Shown one piece after another: positions 1 to 5,602 of a DNA stretch of 5,602 nucleotides. This DNA comes from Bacteroidota bacterium (GTDB taxonomy: Bacteria; Bacteroidota; Ignavibacteria; Ignavibacteriales; Ignavibacteriaceae): the NCBI GenBank assembly GCA_021778375.1, contig JAJYCM010000186.1, forward strand, positions 1 to 5,602, read 5' to 3'. A program made the translations under genes and the position numbers. Below the pieces are notes generated by a model. It saw only the letters and a list, made by a program, of their open reading frames with translations, had not been told where the DNA came from and did not search any database. Numbering within the stretch: the first letter of the stretch is position 1; each line of letters starts with the position of its first letter.

Positions 1-31
1 GCAAGCTCATTAGATACGACACACAAATAAT

Positions 32-152
32 TGTCATTTCGAATCCGGCTTAAGCCGGTGAGAAATCCCCTTGTAAAGCTTAGATGGTCGAATTGAACAT
101 GGGATTTCTCCTTCGAGGACCTGCCTACCGGACAGGCTCAGTCGAAATGACA
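32..152. repeat. Nested palindromic intergenic repeat (MITE/REP-like hairpin element)
   Basis: This 121-base element is built from nested inverted repeats. The outer arms are TGTCATTTCGA (32-42) and its exact reverse complement TCGAAATGACA (142-152). The inner arms are GAGAAATCCC (60-69) and GGGATTTCTC (101-110), also exact. Between the arms lie two side palindromes: CCGGCTTAAGCCGG (45-58, perfect) and an imperfect CCTG...CAGG hairpin (120-136). Folded, it makes a central stem with a side branch on each flank and an apical loop at about 70-100. No protein is encoded. Hairpin repeats with GTCATTTCGA ends and GAGAAATC inner arms are, to my knowledge, recurrent intergenic elements in many Bacteroidota-like genomes. 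Family membership and copy number here are inference; the base pairing is read directly. Confidence 0.8.
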
Positions 153-163
153 CAATCTTTTTT

Positions 164-216
164 TGTCATTTCGAATCTGCCTGCTTTTAGGCAAATATTG
201 AAGTTTTTGATTTCTC
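164..216. repeat. Decayed second copy of the palindromic repeat
   Basis: The left end TGTCATTTCGA (164-174) is identical to 32-42 and is followed by AT, as in the first copy. A small side hairpin TGCCT/AGGCA (178-182 with 189-193) sits where the first copy has its CCGG palindrome. GATTTCTC (209-216) matches eight bases of the first copy's right inner arm (103-110). The left inner arm and the right outer end are missing, so this reads as a truncated or diverged copy in direct orientation, 11 bases after the first. The right-hand limit is uncertain because the remainder is AT-rich and unlike the first copy. Confidence 0.55.
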
Positions 217-338
217 AAAAGGATCACATAACAAAAATAAACTCAGGAGATCAATAAAATCTCAATGGTCAAGGACATGTTGAATGGTAATGACTCGTCC
301 ACTTTAAGCATTAAAAGAATTAAAAGATTAAATTTATT
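217..338. other. AT-rich intergenic stretch, no feature seen
   Basis: Together with the two repeats to its left, this completes a 338-base region without a convincing gene. It lies downstream of the 3' end of the minus-strand esterase. I looked for a terminator for that gene on the minus strand just below position 339 and found no stable hairpin followed by a T-run. The short open frame that starts at 265 overlaps the esterase antisense and has no ribosome binding site. Confidence 0.5.
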
Positions 339-1475
339 TTATTTCCCAAACATAAATTCCAAATATCTCCAGTTTCGTTTTGACCAGGCATCTTCATTAT
401 GTGTAGCTCCTTTTGCTATAAAGTATTCAATATCTTTCCCAATTTTGTAACCTTTTTTTTTAAGAGCAGAAACCATTTCATCTGTGCCGGGTTTTAACAG
501 AGAGTCTAAATCTTTTGTCCCAACGTCAATGTATATTCTAATTGGCTTTTTCTTGCCTGTATAATCTTTAACATTTTTAACGAAATTAATTTTATCAATG
601 TGAAATGCTGGTGAAAGACATGCCGCCTGCGAGAACACATTCGGGTACTCCCATAAAAGCATAAATGATATTAACCCTCCTGCGGATGACCCGCCGGTAG
701 CAGTGTTTAGTCTGCCCGAAAGCGTCCTAAATTTCTTGTCAATAAATGGTTTAAGTTTATTGACAAGAAAATTCATATAAACATGACCAAGTTTTGTATC
801 AAGATATTCGACCATTCTATCAGAGGTATTGTAAATACCCACAATTATTATCTCTTTAATATCTTTTGATTTTATCAAACTGTCCGCCGCCTCATCCAAT
901 TGCCAGTCAATTCCATAAGAAGAAGTTTTCGGATCAAAAAGATTTTGCCCGTCTTGCATATACAAAACCGGGTATCTTTTCGTTTTAGCACTTTTGTATG
1001 ATGGCGGTAGCCATACAATAATATCTCGAGGTTTAATGCCTTTTCCTTTCATGTTTCTAAAATATTCCACAGTTCCCGTAATTTGTCCACTAAATTTTTG
1101 TCTGGAGTTTCCATCTTCCCATTTATAGATGTGTACAGCAACTACCGTATCGTTAATAATAGTTATATTATAATTCGAAGGGATTTTCCCTTCAGGCGTT
1201 AATGCTTCACTTTGCCAGCTGCCCCTTGTAAATTTATATTGTATAGAAGCACTGTCTTGAAATTCAAAAACTCTGCTCCATGTGCTATCATTTATTTTCG
1301 TCAAAGGGAATAAAGAAGCATCCCAATTACCTAGTTCTGCCAAATTGCCGGTAATATAAACACCTCCCGGCATTCCTTTATCTGAAGTGATAACGACAAA
1401 TTTAATTTTCTTTGAATTAGGAAATAGAAAAGATGTCGTAATTAATATCGTTAGTAGAAAAAAATGTATCTTCAT
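339..1475 (-). CDS. Secreted esterase: CBM20-like domain plus alpha/beta-hydrolase (PF00756-type)
   Basis: A 378-residue exported hydrolase, predicted to cleave an ester outside the cytoplasm; the substrate cannot be read from sequence. Residues 1 to about 20 form a signal peptide (Lys2, hydrophobic core 5-18). Residues about 24-117 resemble a CBM20-type beta-sandwich, with VYITGNLAELGNWD at 39-52 and YKFTRGSW at 80-87. From about 129 the enzyme domain follows: IVWLPPSY (153-160), RYPVLYMQDGQNLFD (167-181), and the nucleophile elbow GGSSAGG (261-267) with Ser264 as probable nucleophile. Asp317 or Asp322 in IDVGTKD is the likely acid and His359 in ATHNEDAW the likely base. These match the enterochelin-esterase-like/esterase D group, whose members act on varied acyl esters. 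The ATG at 1475 is chosen because it opens the signal peptide; no Shine-Dalgarno sequence precedes it. Divergent from pdxJ. The fold is confident; a siderophore or xylan-linked role is open. Confidence 0.87.
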   Translation of the reverse strand: MKIHFFLLTILITTSFLFPNSKKIKFVVITSDKGMPGGVYITGNLAELGNWDASLFPLTKINDSTWSRVFEFQDSASIQYKFTRGSWQSEALTPEGKIPSNYNITIINDTVVAVHIYKWEDGNSRQKFSGQITGTVEYFRNMKGKGIKPRDIIVWLPPSYKSAKTKRYPVLYMQDGQNLFDPKTSSYGIDWQLDEAADSLIKSKDIKEIIIVGIYNTSDRMVEYLDTKLGHVYMNFLVNKLKPFIDKKFRTLSGRLNTATGGSSAGGLISFMLLWEYPNVFSQAACLSPAFHIDKINFVKNVKDYTGKKKPIRIYIDVGTKDLDSLLKPGTDEMVSALKKKGYKIGKDIEYFIAKGATHNEDAWSKRNWRYLEFMFGK

Positions 1476-1647
1476 ATTGATTTTATAATTTCAGAATAAT
1501 ACTCTTCTAAAATATAATCTAAAATTATTATATCTGCTTTGTAATGCATAGTATTTTTACTTAGAAAATATTTTGGTTATTTTTCAATCAAAGATTGCAT
1601 ATTCTCTGCATCATGAATATTAGACCAAATTTTTACGAGGATTCAAA
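1476..1647. promoter_or_regulatory. Divergent intergenic region, probable promoters for the esterase and pdxJ
   Basis: These 172 very AT-rich bases separate two head-to-head genes, so promoters in both directions are expected. For pdxJ, TTGCAT (1595-1600) and TATTAG (1618-1623) are separated by 17 bases, a weak sigma-70-like pair ending 24 bases before the start codon. For the esterase, a perfect TATAAT is readable on the minus strand (complement of 1527-1532), but nothing resembling a good -35 box lies 17 bases upstream. In such AT-rich DNA these matches could be chance. No operator-like palindrome was noticed. Confidence 0.35.
1636..1647 (+). promoter_or_regulatory. Ribosome binding site of pdxJ
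   Basis: CGAGG at 1636-1640 lies 7 bases before the ATG at 1648. This is a standard Shine-Dalgarno distance and supports this start over any internal one. Confidence 0.75.
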
Positions 1648-2358
1648 ATGAGATTTTCTCTAAATGTCGATCATATAGCTACTTTAAGAAACTCAAGAGG
1701 TGAGAACCAACCCGATCCAATAACTTTTGCCTTATTGGCTGAGCAAGCTGGAGTTGACGGAATTGTCGTCCATCTTAGAGAAGATAGAAGACATATAAAT
1801 GAACGTGATGTAAGACTCCTACGGGAATTATTAACGACAAAGCTTGATCTTGAAATGGCTGCAACGGATGAAATTATAAAAATTGCCTGCGATGTTGGTC
1901 CCGAACTCGCTACCATAGTTCCGGAACGCCGCCAGGAATTGACAACTGAAGGCGGTATAAACGTTATTGATAATATCAGTAGATTAAAAGATGCTATAAA
2001 TGATTTGCACAAAGCTGAAATCGAAGTCTCTCTTTTTATAGAACCGTCAATAGAACAAATTGATGCCTCTGCTGAAATAAATTCCGATTTTATTGAAATT
2101 CATACCGGCGTTTTTGCAAACGCAATCTCCGAGGAGGAACAATTTGATGAGCTTGAAAGAATTAGAATCGCTGTAAAACATGCTAAGAAACTTGGTCTCG
2201 GCGTTAATGCAGGGCATGGGCTTGATTATCAGAATATAAAAATCTTTCGCGAAGTTTCCGGTATTGATGAAGTAAGTATCGGACATGCCGTAATTGCCAG
2301 GGCAGTCTTTGTAGGATTGAACGAAGCCATCAGAGAGATGATTAGGCTTGTTAAATAG
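1648..2358 (+). CDS. pdxJ: Pyridoxine 5'-phosphate synthase PdxJ
   Basis: PdxJ catalyses the last ring-forming step of the DXP-dependent vitamin B6 pathway in the cytoplasm. It condenses 1-deoxy-D-xylulose 5-phosphate with 3-amino-2-oxopropyl phosphate (the PdxA product) to give pyridoxine 5'-phosphate. The 236 residues are close to the E. coli length (about 243) and form a single TIM barrel; the family is octameric. Family blocks in order: LNVDHIATLRNSRG (5-18), VHLREDRRHI (41-50), LDLEMA (66-71), VPERRQELTTEGG (91-103), SLFIEPS (128-134), EIHTGVFA (150-157), LGVNAGHGLDYQN (184-196) and IGHAVIARAVFVGL (211-224). His42, Glu69 and His190 sit where the family's catalytic His/Glu/His residues are expected, so the enzyme should be active. 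A good ribosome binding site fixes the start. It leads a probable operon; pdxA is not in view. No anomalies seen. Confidence 0.98.
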   Translation: MRFSLNVDHIATLRNSRGENQPDPITFALLAEQAGVDGIVVHLREDRRHINERDVRLLRELLTTKLDLEMAATDEIIKIACDVGPELATIVPERRQELTTEGGINVIDNISRLKDAINDLHKAEIEVSLFIEPSIEQIDASAEINSDFIEIHTGVFANAISEEEQFDELERIRIAVKHAKKLGLGVNAGHGLDYQNIKIFREVSGIDEVSIGHAVIARAVFVGLNEAIREMIRLVK

Positions 2359-2378
2359 CTCATTTTTTGCTTTGCTGA

Positions 2379-3164
2379 ATGAACCTAAAAGAAAAACTTG
2401 ATAAACACTATTTAGCTTTTGATAAATCGCAAATATCACCAGATCCTTTACAATTCCTTCACTTATTTAAAGACGAAAAGGATATCGAGTTAATTGGATT
2501 TATTGCCTCTGTTTTTGCCTACGGAAATGTCTCTCAAATAATAAACTCATTGAACAAAATATTGATAATCTCCAAGCATCACCCTTTTGATTTTGTAATG
2601 AATCTTGACCGGAAAAAATCAGAAGAGGCTTTCCAAAATTTCAAACATCGGTTTTATACTTCAACCGATATCCAGTTACTCTTCCTTCTGCTCCGAAACG
2701 TTTATTCGGAGTACGGCTCCTTGAAAAGTTTATTTAATTCGTATTGTGACTCGAAAGAATTTGTTCTAAAATATACGATTAACAAATTTTCCGAACACTT
2801 TATCAAGCTTGCACAAAATTTAACGCCAAATCAGAATTTAACGCCCGGTTTGAAGTTTATGTTTCCTCTTCCTGATCATGGCAGCGCTTGCAAGCGTATA
2901 AATCTTTTTCTTCGTTGGATGGTAAGGCGAGATGAACTTGATTTCGGGATTTGGTCAGATATAATTAAGCCAAATAAATTAATTATACCGGTAGACACAC
3001 ACGTTGCAAGGGTCTGTAAATCGCTTCGACTTACAAAAAGAAAAAATGTTAGCTGGTTAATGGCTGAAGAAATTACGCGCAATCTGTGCAGGTTTGATCC
3101 CGCCGATCCAGTGAAATATGATTTTGCAATTTGCCATATCGGAATGAGGAAAATGAAATTTTAA
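2379..3164 (+). CDS. TIGR02757/DUF2400 family protein, endonuclease III-like signature
   Basis: A 261-residue cytoplasmic protein of the uncharacterised TIGR02757 (DUF2400) family; no reaction is established. Family hallmarks are SPDPLQFLHLF (20-30), LIGFIASVFAYGNV (38-51), EYGSLKSLF (111-119), HGSACKRINLFLRWMVRRDELDFGIW (from 167), LIIPVDTHVARV (201-212) and DPVKYDFAICHIG (243-255). The segment around Lys172 and then VDTHVARV with Asp206 resembles the Lys...Asp block of HhH-GPD DNA glycosylases (endonuclease III reads VDTHIFRV at its catalytic Asp), which suggests that fold. I see no four-cysteine Fe-S motif. An in-frame TGA (2376-2378) directly precedes the ATG, so no longer start exists, and the N-terminus matches the family. 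No Shine-Dalgarno sequence is visible. It starts 20 bases after pdxJ on the same strand, which suggests co-transcription. Residues 147-156 carry a small NLTP repeat in a variable linker. Family call firm; nucleic-acid role inferred. Confidence 0.93.
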   Translation: MNLKEKLDKHYLAFDKSQISPDPLQFLHLFKDEKDIELIGFIASVFAYGNVSQIINSLNKILIISKHHPFDFVMNLDRKKSEEAFQNFKHRFYTSTDIQLLFLLLRNVYSEYGSLKSLFNSYCDSKEFVLKYTINKFSEHFIKLAQNLTPNQNLTPGLKFMFPLPDHGSACKRINLFLRWMVRRDELDFGIWSDIIKPNKLIIPVDTHVARVCKSLRLTKRKNVSWLMAEEITRNLCRFDPADPVKYDFAICHIGMRKMKF

Positions 3165-3258
3165 GATGAATTTATAACTATTCCGTTTGCTTTTCTAAGC
3201 AATTATGCAAATATTCACAATCATTTTTCTCCAAATTATTAATAAGGAGTTGTAATAC
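3165..3258 (+). promoter_or_regulatory. Leader of the OPT gene with strong ribosome binding site
   Basis: The 94-base gap ends with AAGGAG (3244-3249), 9 bases before the ATG at 3259. This is the best Shine-Dalgarno sequence in the window and it fixes the transporter start. A small hairpin TTGCTT/AAGCAA (3187-3192 with 3197-3202, 4-base loop) lies in the gap but has no T-run after it. Whether transcription reads through from pdxJ or starts anew here is not settled; no convincing promoter boxes were seen. Confidence 0.6.
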
Positions 3259-5283
3259 ATGGCAGAAAAAAAATCGACCTCCACAGAATTCAAACCTTAT
3301 ATCCCTGCAAATGAGGTTATTCCTGAATTTACTTTAAAAGCAATAATTCTCGGCGCAATCTTCGGAGTTATTTTCGGCGCTGCTTCCGTTTATCTTGGTC
3401 TTAAAGTAGGCTTAACTGTCAGCGCCTCTATTCCAATCGCCGTCCTTGCAATTTCAATCTTCAAAAAAATTGGTAAGTCTACTATCCTTGAAAACAATAT
3501 TGTTCAAACAATTGGCTCTGCTGGCGAGTCGATTGCTGCTGGTGTTGTATTCACCTTACCGGCGCTTCTTTTCCTTCCCGGCGGCAGAGCTTATTTCCAA
3601 TATTTCCAAATATTTGTTCTCGCACTATCAGGTGGAATCTTAGGAATTCTTTTTATGATTCCTCTGAGACGTTCACTTATTGTTAAAGAACATGGAGTTC
3701 TTCCTTATCCCGAAGGCACTGCTTGTGCCGATGTTTTAGTAGCCGGCGAAAAAGGCGGTAACCTTGCTAAGAAAGTTTATTACGGTTTAGGTATCGCTTT
3801 CCTATATAAATTATTAATGTCAATTTTTGGTCTTTGGAAAGACGTTCCCGCTTATGTATTCGGGAGAAAGTCCGCTTTGCCTAACGGAACAATTAACGGT
3901 GAAATTACTCCCGAGCTTTTGGGTGTAGGGTATATTATCGGTCCAAAAATCTCCGGGATAATGGTTGCCGGCGGTGTGTTATCATGGATTGTTTTAATCC
4001 CCTTGATTACTCTCTTAGGTGATAGCTTGACTACGGTTTTTGCCCCGGGCAAAGTTCTGATTTCACAAATGTCCGCTTCAGATATTTGGAGTAACTATAT
4101 AAGATATATCGGTGCAGGCGCTGTCACTTTTGGCGGAATTGTTACTTTGATTAAATCCCTTCCGACTATCATCAATGCTTTCAAAGATTCTTTTAAGGAC
4201 TTTAAAGAATCTAGAAGCAACAAAGCAAATAATGTAGAAGAAGAAGTAAAATTAAGAACCGCTAAAGATATGCCCTTAGTTTTTGTACTCGGCGGAAGTG
4301 TTGTACTTATTCTTTTCATGGCTCTAATTCCGAATATACCAACTAATTTTCTTTCGTCAATTATGGTCGTGGTTTTTGGATTTTTCTTTGTTACTGTTTC
4401 TTCAAGGATTGTAGGTATTATTGGTTCTTCATCAAACCCGATTTCCGGAATGACAATTGCTACTCTTATGGCTACTTCTTTAATTTTTGTAGGCATCGGA
4501 TGGACGGGCTCTTTTTATGAACCGCTTGCTTTGGTAGTCGGTTCAATAGTTTGTATTGCGTCTGCAAATGCGGGAGCAACTTCGCAAGATTTAAAGACCG
4601 GATACATAGTCGGGGCGACACCTGTCAAGCAACAAATTGGATTGATTATAGGAGTCCTAGCTTCTGTTGTTGCAATCGGTTTTACATTGTTGCTACTTGA
4701 AAAAACTGTAGGTATCGGACCGATCACTCCTGCTCATCCTGATCCACTGCCTGCTCCTCAAGCTACTTTAATGGCTACCGTTATAAAAGGATTATTAAGC
4801 CAAAATCTTCCTTGGGCGTTAGTAATAATCGGTATGGGTATTTCTCTGGTTATGGAATTATGCGGCGTGTCGTCCCTTGCATTTGCTGTAGGAGCCTATT
4901 TACCACTCTCAACTACAACTCCTATTTTTGTCGGAGGTCTTGTGAAATGGATCGTTGATAAAAGGAAAAAATCTGCTGAAGCAGAATCCGAAATCGGACC
5001 CGGCGCTTTGTTTAGTTCAGGATTGATTGCCGGTGGAGCAATTACCGGAATTTTAATAGCAGTCCTGGTTGGATGGACTGTCGGTAAAGATAGTGCAGGT
5101 AATCCTATTTCCTTTATTGATAAACTTCATCAAAATATACTTGGAATTTTCGGAGGAAGCGGAGTTGCTTCTGTTGCAGATGCTTTTGGAAATTGGGGCG
5201 ATTTAATAGCTCTCATTTTCTTTACTCTGCTTGCTGTCTTACTTTATAAAAATGCCATGAGCAAAGAAGAAGTACTAAAATAA
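3259..5283 (+). CDS. OPT-family oligopeptide transporter (TIGR00733-like)
   Basis: A 674-residue polytopic inner-membrane protein of the OPT superfamily. Members import oligopeptides or metal-chelate-like compounds, driven by the ion gradient; the substrate here is unknown. About 15-16 hydrophobic segments cover residues 24 to 664, with polar loops at about 305-337 and 564-580. Conserved blocks: SVYLGLKVGLTVSASIPIAVL (from 43), ENNIVQTIGSAGES (78-91), LPYPEGTACADVL (148-160), GVGYIIGPKISG (222-233), VSSRIVGIIGSSSNPISGMT (from 380), NAGATSQDLKTGYIVGATP (437-455) and FAVGAYLPLSTTTPIFVGG (from 542). The length fits bacterial one-gene OPT transporters and the ends look complete: soluble N-terminus of about 20 residues, last helix 647-664, short charged tail. 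A strong ribosome binding site sets the start. It follows the TIGR02757 gene by 94 bases and is closed by a terminator. Probably the end of the transcription unit; no functional link to pdxJ is evident. Confidence 0.96.
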   Translation: MAEKKSTSTEFKPYIPANEVIPEFTLKAIILGAIFGVIFGAASVYLGLKVGLTVSASIPIAVLAISIFKKIGKSTILENNIVQTIGSAGESIAAGVVFTLPALLFLPGGRAYFQYFQIFVLALSGGILGILFMIPLRRSLIVKEHGVLPYPEGTACADVLVAGEKGGNLAKKVYYGLGIAFLYKLLMSIFGLWKDVPAYVFGRKSALPNGTINGEITPELLGVGYIIGPKISGIMVAGGVLSWIVLIPLITLLGDSLTTVFAPGKVLISQMSASDIWSNYIRYIGAGAVTFGGIVTLIKSLPTIINAFKDSFKDFKESRSNKANNVEEEVKLRTAKDMPLVFVLGGSVVLILFMALIPNIPTNFLSSIMVVVFGFFFVTVSSRIVGIIGSSSNPISGMTIATLMATSLIFVGIGWTGSFYEPLALVVGSIVCIASANAGATSQDLKTGYIVGATPVKQQIGLIIGVLASVVAIGFTLLLLEKTVGIGPITPAHPDPLPAPQATLMATVIKGLLSQNLPWALVIIGMGISLVMELCGVSSLAFAVGAYLPLSTTTPIFVGGLVKWIVDKRKKSAEAESEIGPGALFSSGLIAGGAITGILIAVLVGWTVGKDSAGNPISFIDKLHQNILGIFGGSGVASVADAFGNWGDLIALIFFTLLAVLLYKNAMSKEEVLK

Positions 5284-5303
5284 TTTCTAAAGCATAATGA
5301 ATT

Positions 5304-5340
5304 AAAAGCCATCCTTTAGTAAACGGATGGCTTTTTATTT
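5304..5340 (+). terminator. Rho-independent terminator after the OPT gene
   Basis: A perfect 11-base-pair stem, AAAAGCCATCC (5304-5314) with GGATGGCTTTT (5325-5335), encloses a 10-base loop and runs into a T-rich tail (5332-5340). It begins 21 bases after the OPT stop codon. The 5' arm is A-rich, so the reverse strand also reads as hairpin plus T's, but no minus-strand gene ends here. Confidence 0.92.
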
Positions 5341-5363
5341 TAATACTGTTTTGACAAATACCC

Positions 5364-5392
5364 TGTTAAAGCAATTCCTTTTTAATTATAAT
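5364..5392 (+). promoter_or_regulatory. Possible promoter for the gene at 5428
   Basis: A new transcript is expected after the terminator. A perfect TATAAT (5387-5392) has a weak -35 candidate TGTTAA (5364-5369) at 17-base spacing. A perfect TTGACA also occurs at 5351-5356, but 30 bases from the TATAAT, which is too far to pair with it. TAATATTG (5389-5396) is one base off the Bacteroidota -7 consensus TAnnTTTG. The position fits; box identity is uncertain in such AT-rich DNA. Confidence 0.4.
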
Positions 5393-5418
5393 ATTGTTAA
5401 TTTAATCGCATATCGCAT

Positions 5419-5427
5419 TGAGGATTT
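5419..5427 (+). promoter_or_regulatory. Close-spaced ribosome binding site of the gene at 5428
   Basis: TGAGGA (5419-5424) contains GAGG ending 4 bases before the ATG at 5428, which is shorter than usual. The start is still preferred because it opens an intact signal peptide. The next in-frame ATG (codon 14) would cut the hydrophobic core in two. Confidence 0.55.
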
Positions 5428-5602
5428 ATGCTCATAGTAAAGTTTGTTATAGCAATTTGTTTAGTTATGGTCTCCACTAATGCAAATGCACAGACGTTCG
5501 GTTTCGGCTGCCTGGGATTAGTCGGTGGATACGGAGGCTTTAGCTATCAACAATATAATCCGCAAGGTTTGAATGATTATATCCAATCTTTTAATACAAA
5601 TC
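5428..5602 (+). CDS. Exported protein, probable outer-membrane or surface protein (partial, 3' end outside window)
   Basis: Only the first 58 codons are present; the frame is open to the window edge. Residues 1-21 form a signal peptide: Lys5, hydrophobic core 6-15, and an Ala-Asn-Ala signal peptidase I site at 19-21 followed by Gln22. Cys11 lies inside the hydrophobic core and is not a lipobox cysteine. The mature start is rich in Gly and aromatic residues (QTFGFGCLGLVGGYGGFSY from 22), a composition common in outer-membrane beta-barrel or surface proteins of Bacteroidota-like bacteria. No enzymatic motif is visible. It follows the OPT terminator and is therefore probably its own unit. That it is exported is well supported; the barrel assignment is a guess from composition, and a periplasmic or cell-surface protein is equally possible. 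Confidence 0.75.
   Translation, partial: MLIVKFVIAICLVMVSTNANAQTFGFGCLGLVGGYGGFSYQQYNPQGLNDYIQSFNTN

Noticed and set aside
1..30. Open frame from the left edge (ASSLDTTHK) ending in TAA at 28-30, possibly the tail of an upstream gene
   Set aside because: Nine codons are too few to support a coding call, and stop codons are frequent in this AT-rich stretch.
32..216. CRISPR array or tRNA-like gene in the repeat region
   Set aside because: Only two unequal copies with no regular spacers, and the branched fold lacks tRNA arm spacing and an anticodon-type loop.
265..450. Plus-strand frame of 61 codons
   Set aside because: No ribosome binding site, low-complexity translation, and it overlaps antisense the conserved 3' end of the esterase.
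1671..2012. Minus-strand frame of 113 codons inside pdxJ
   Set aside because: Lies entirely antisense to a highly conserved pdxJ frame; Ser-rich translation with no family features.
2047..2439. Minus-strand frame of 130 codons across the pdxJ/TIGR02757 junction
   Set aside because: Antisense to two well-supported genes and without recognisable motifs.
3187..3202. Hairpin TTGCTT/AAGCAA after the TIGR02757 gene as a terminator
   Set aside because: Only six base pairs, mostly A-T, and no T-run follows; insufficient for a rho-independent terminator.
4095..4496. Minus-strand frame of 133 codons inside the OPT gene
   Set aside because: A shadow of the membrane-protein codons: Ile/Thr/Pro-rich, no start signals, antisense to conserved OPT blocks.
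5351..5356. Perfect TTGACA as the -35 box for the gene at 5428
   Set aside because: The nearest TATAAT is 30 bases away, and the 17-base position (about 5374) has no -10-like sequence.

Overview
The window (5602 bases, AT-rich, GC roughly in the upper 30s percent by eye) looks like an ordinary chromosomal stretch from a Bacteroidota/Ignavibacteriota-type bacterium. Four lines point there: the mix of Shine-Dalgarno-led and Shine-Dalgarno-free starts, the TGTCATTTCGA...TCGAAATGACA intergenic hairpin repeat, the TIGR02757 (DUF2400) family gene, and a Glu/Gly-type OPT transporter. This placement is inference from style and family content, not a database match.

Layout. Positions 1-338 hold no convincing gene. 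They carry a 121-base nested palindromic repeat (32-152) and, directly after it in the same orientation, a decayed second copy (164-216). Positions 339-1475 (minus strand) encode a secreted esterase with an N-terminal CBM20-like beta domain and a C-terminal alpha/beta-hydrolase (PF00756-type) domain. A 172-base AT-rich divergent intergenic region (1476-1647) separates it from the plus-strand genes. These are pdxJ (1648-2358, pyridoxine 5'-phosphate synthase), a TIGR02757/DUF2400 protein (2379-3164, 20 bases after pdxJ, probably co-transcribed) and an OPT-family oligopeptide transporter (3259-5283, with its own strong ribosome binding site). A clear rho-independent terminator (5304-5340) closes this group. 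A new gene then starts at 5428 with a signal peptide and runs off the right edge; it is probably an exported or outer-membrane protein.

How the genes work together: no shared pathway is evident. PdxJ makes the B6 vitamer skeleton. The TIGR02757 protein has an endonuclease III-like sequence signature but no assigned role. The OPT protein imports peptides or peptide-like compounds, and the esterase acts outside the cytoplasm. I see no defence system, mobile-element gene, CRISPR array or RNA gene. The least routine items are the paired hairpin elements at the left edge and the glycosylase-like signature in the TIGR02757 protein.
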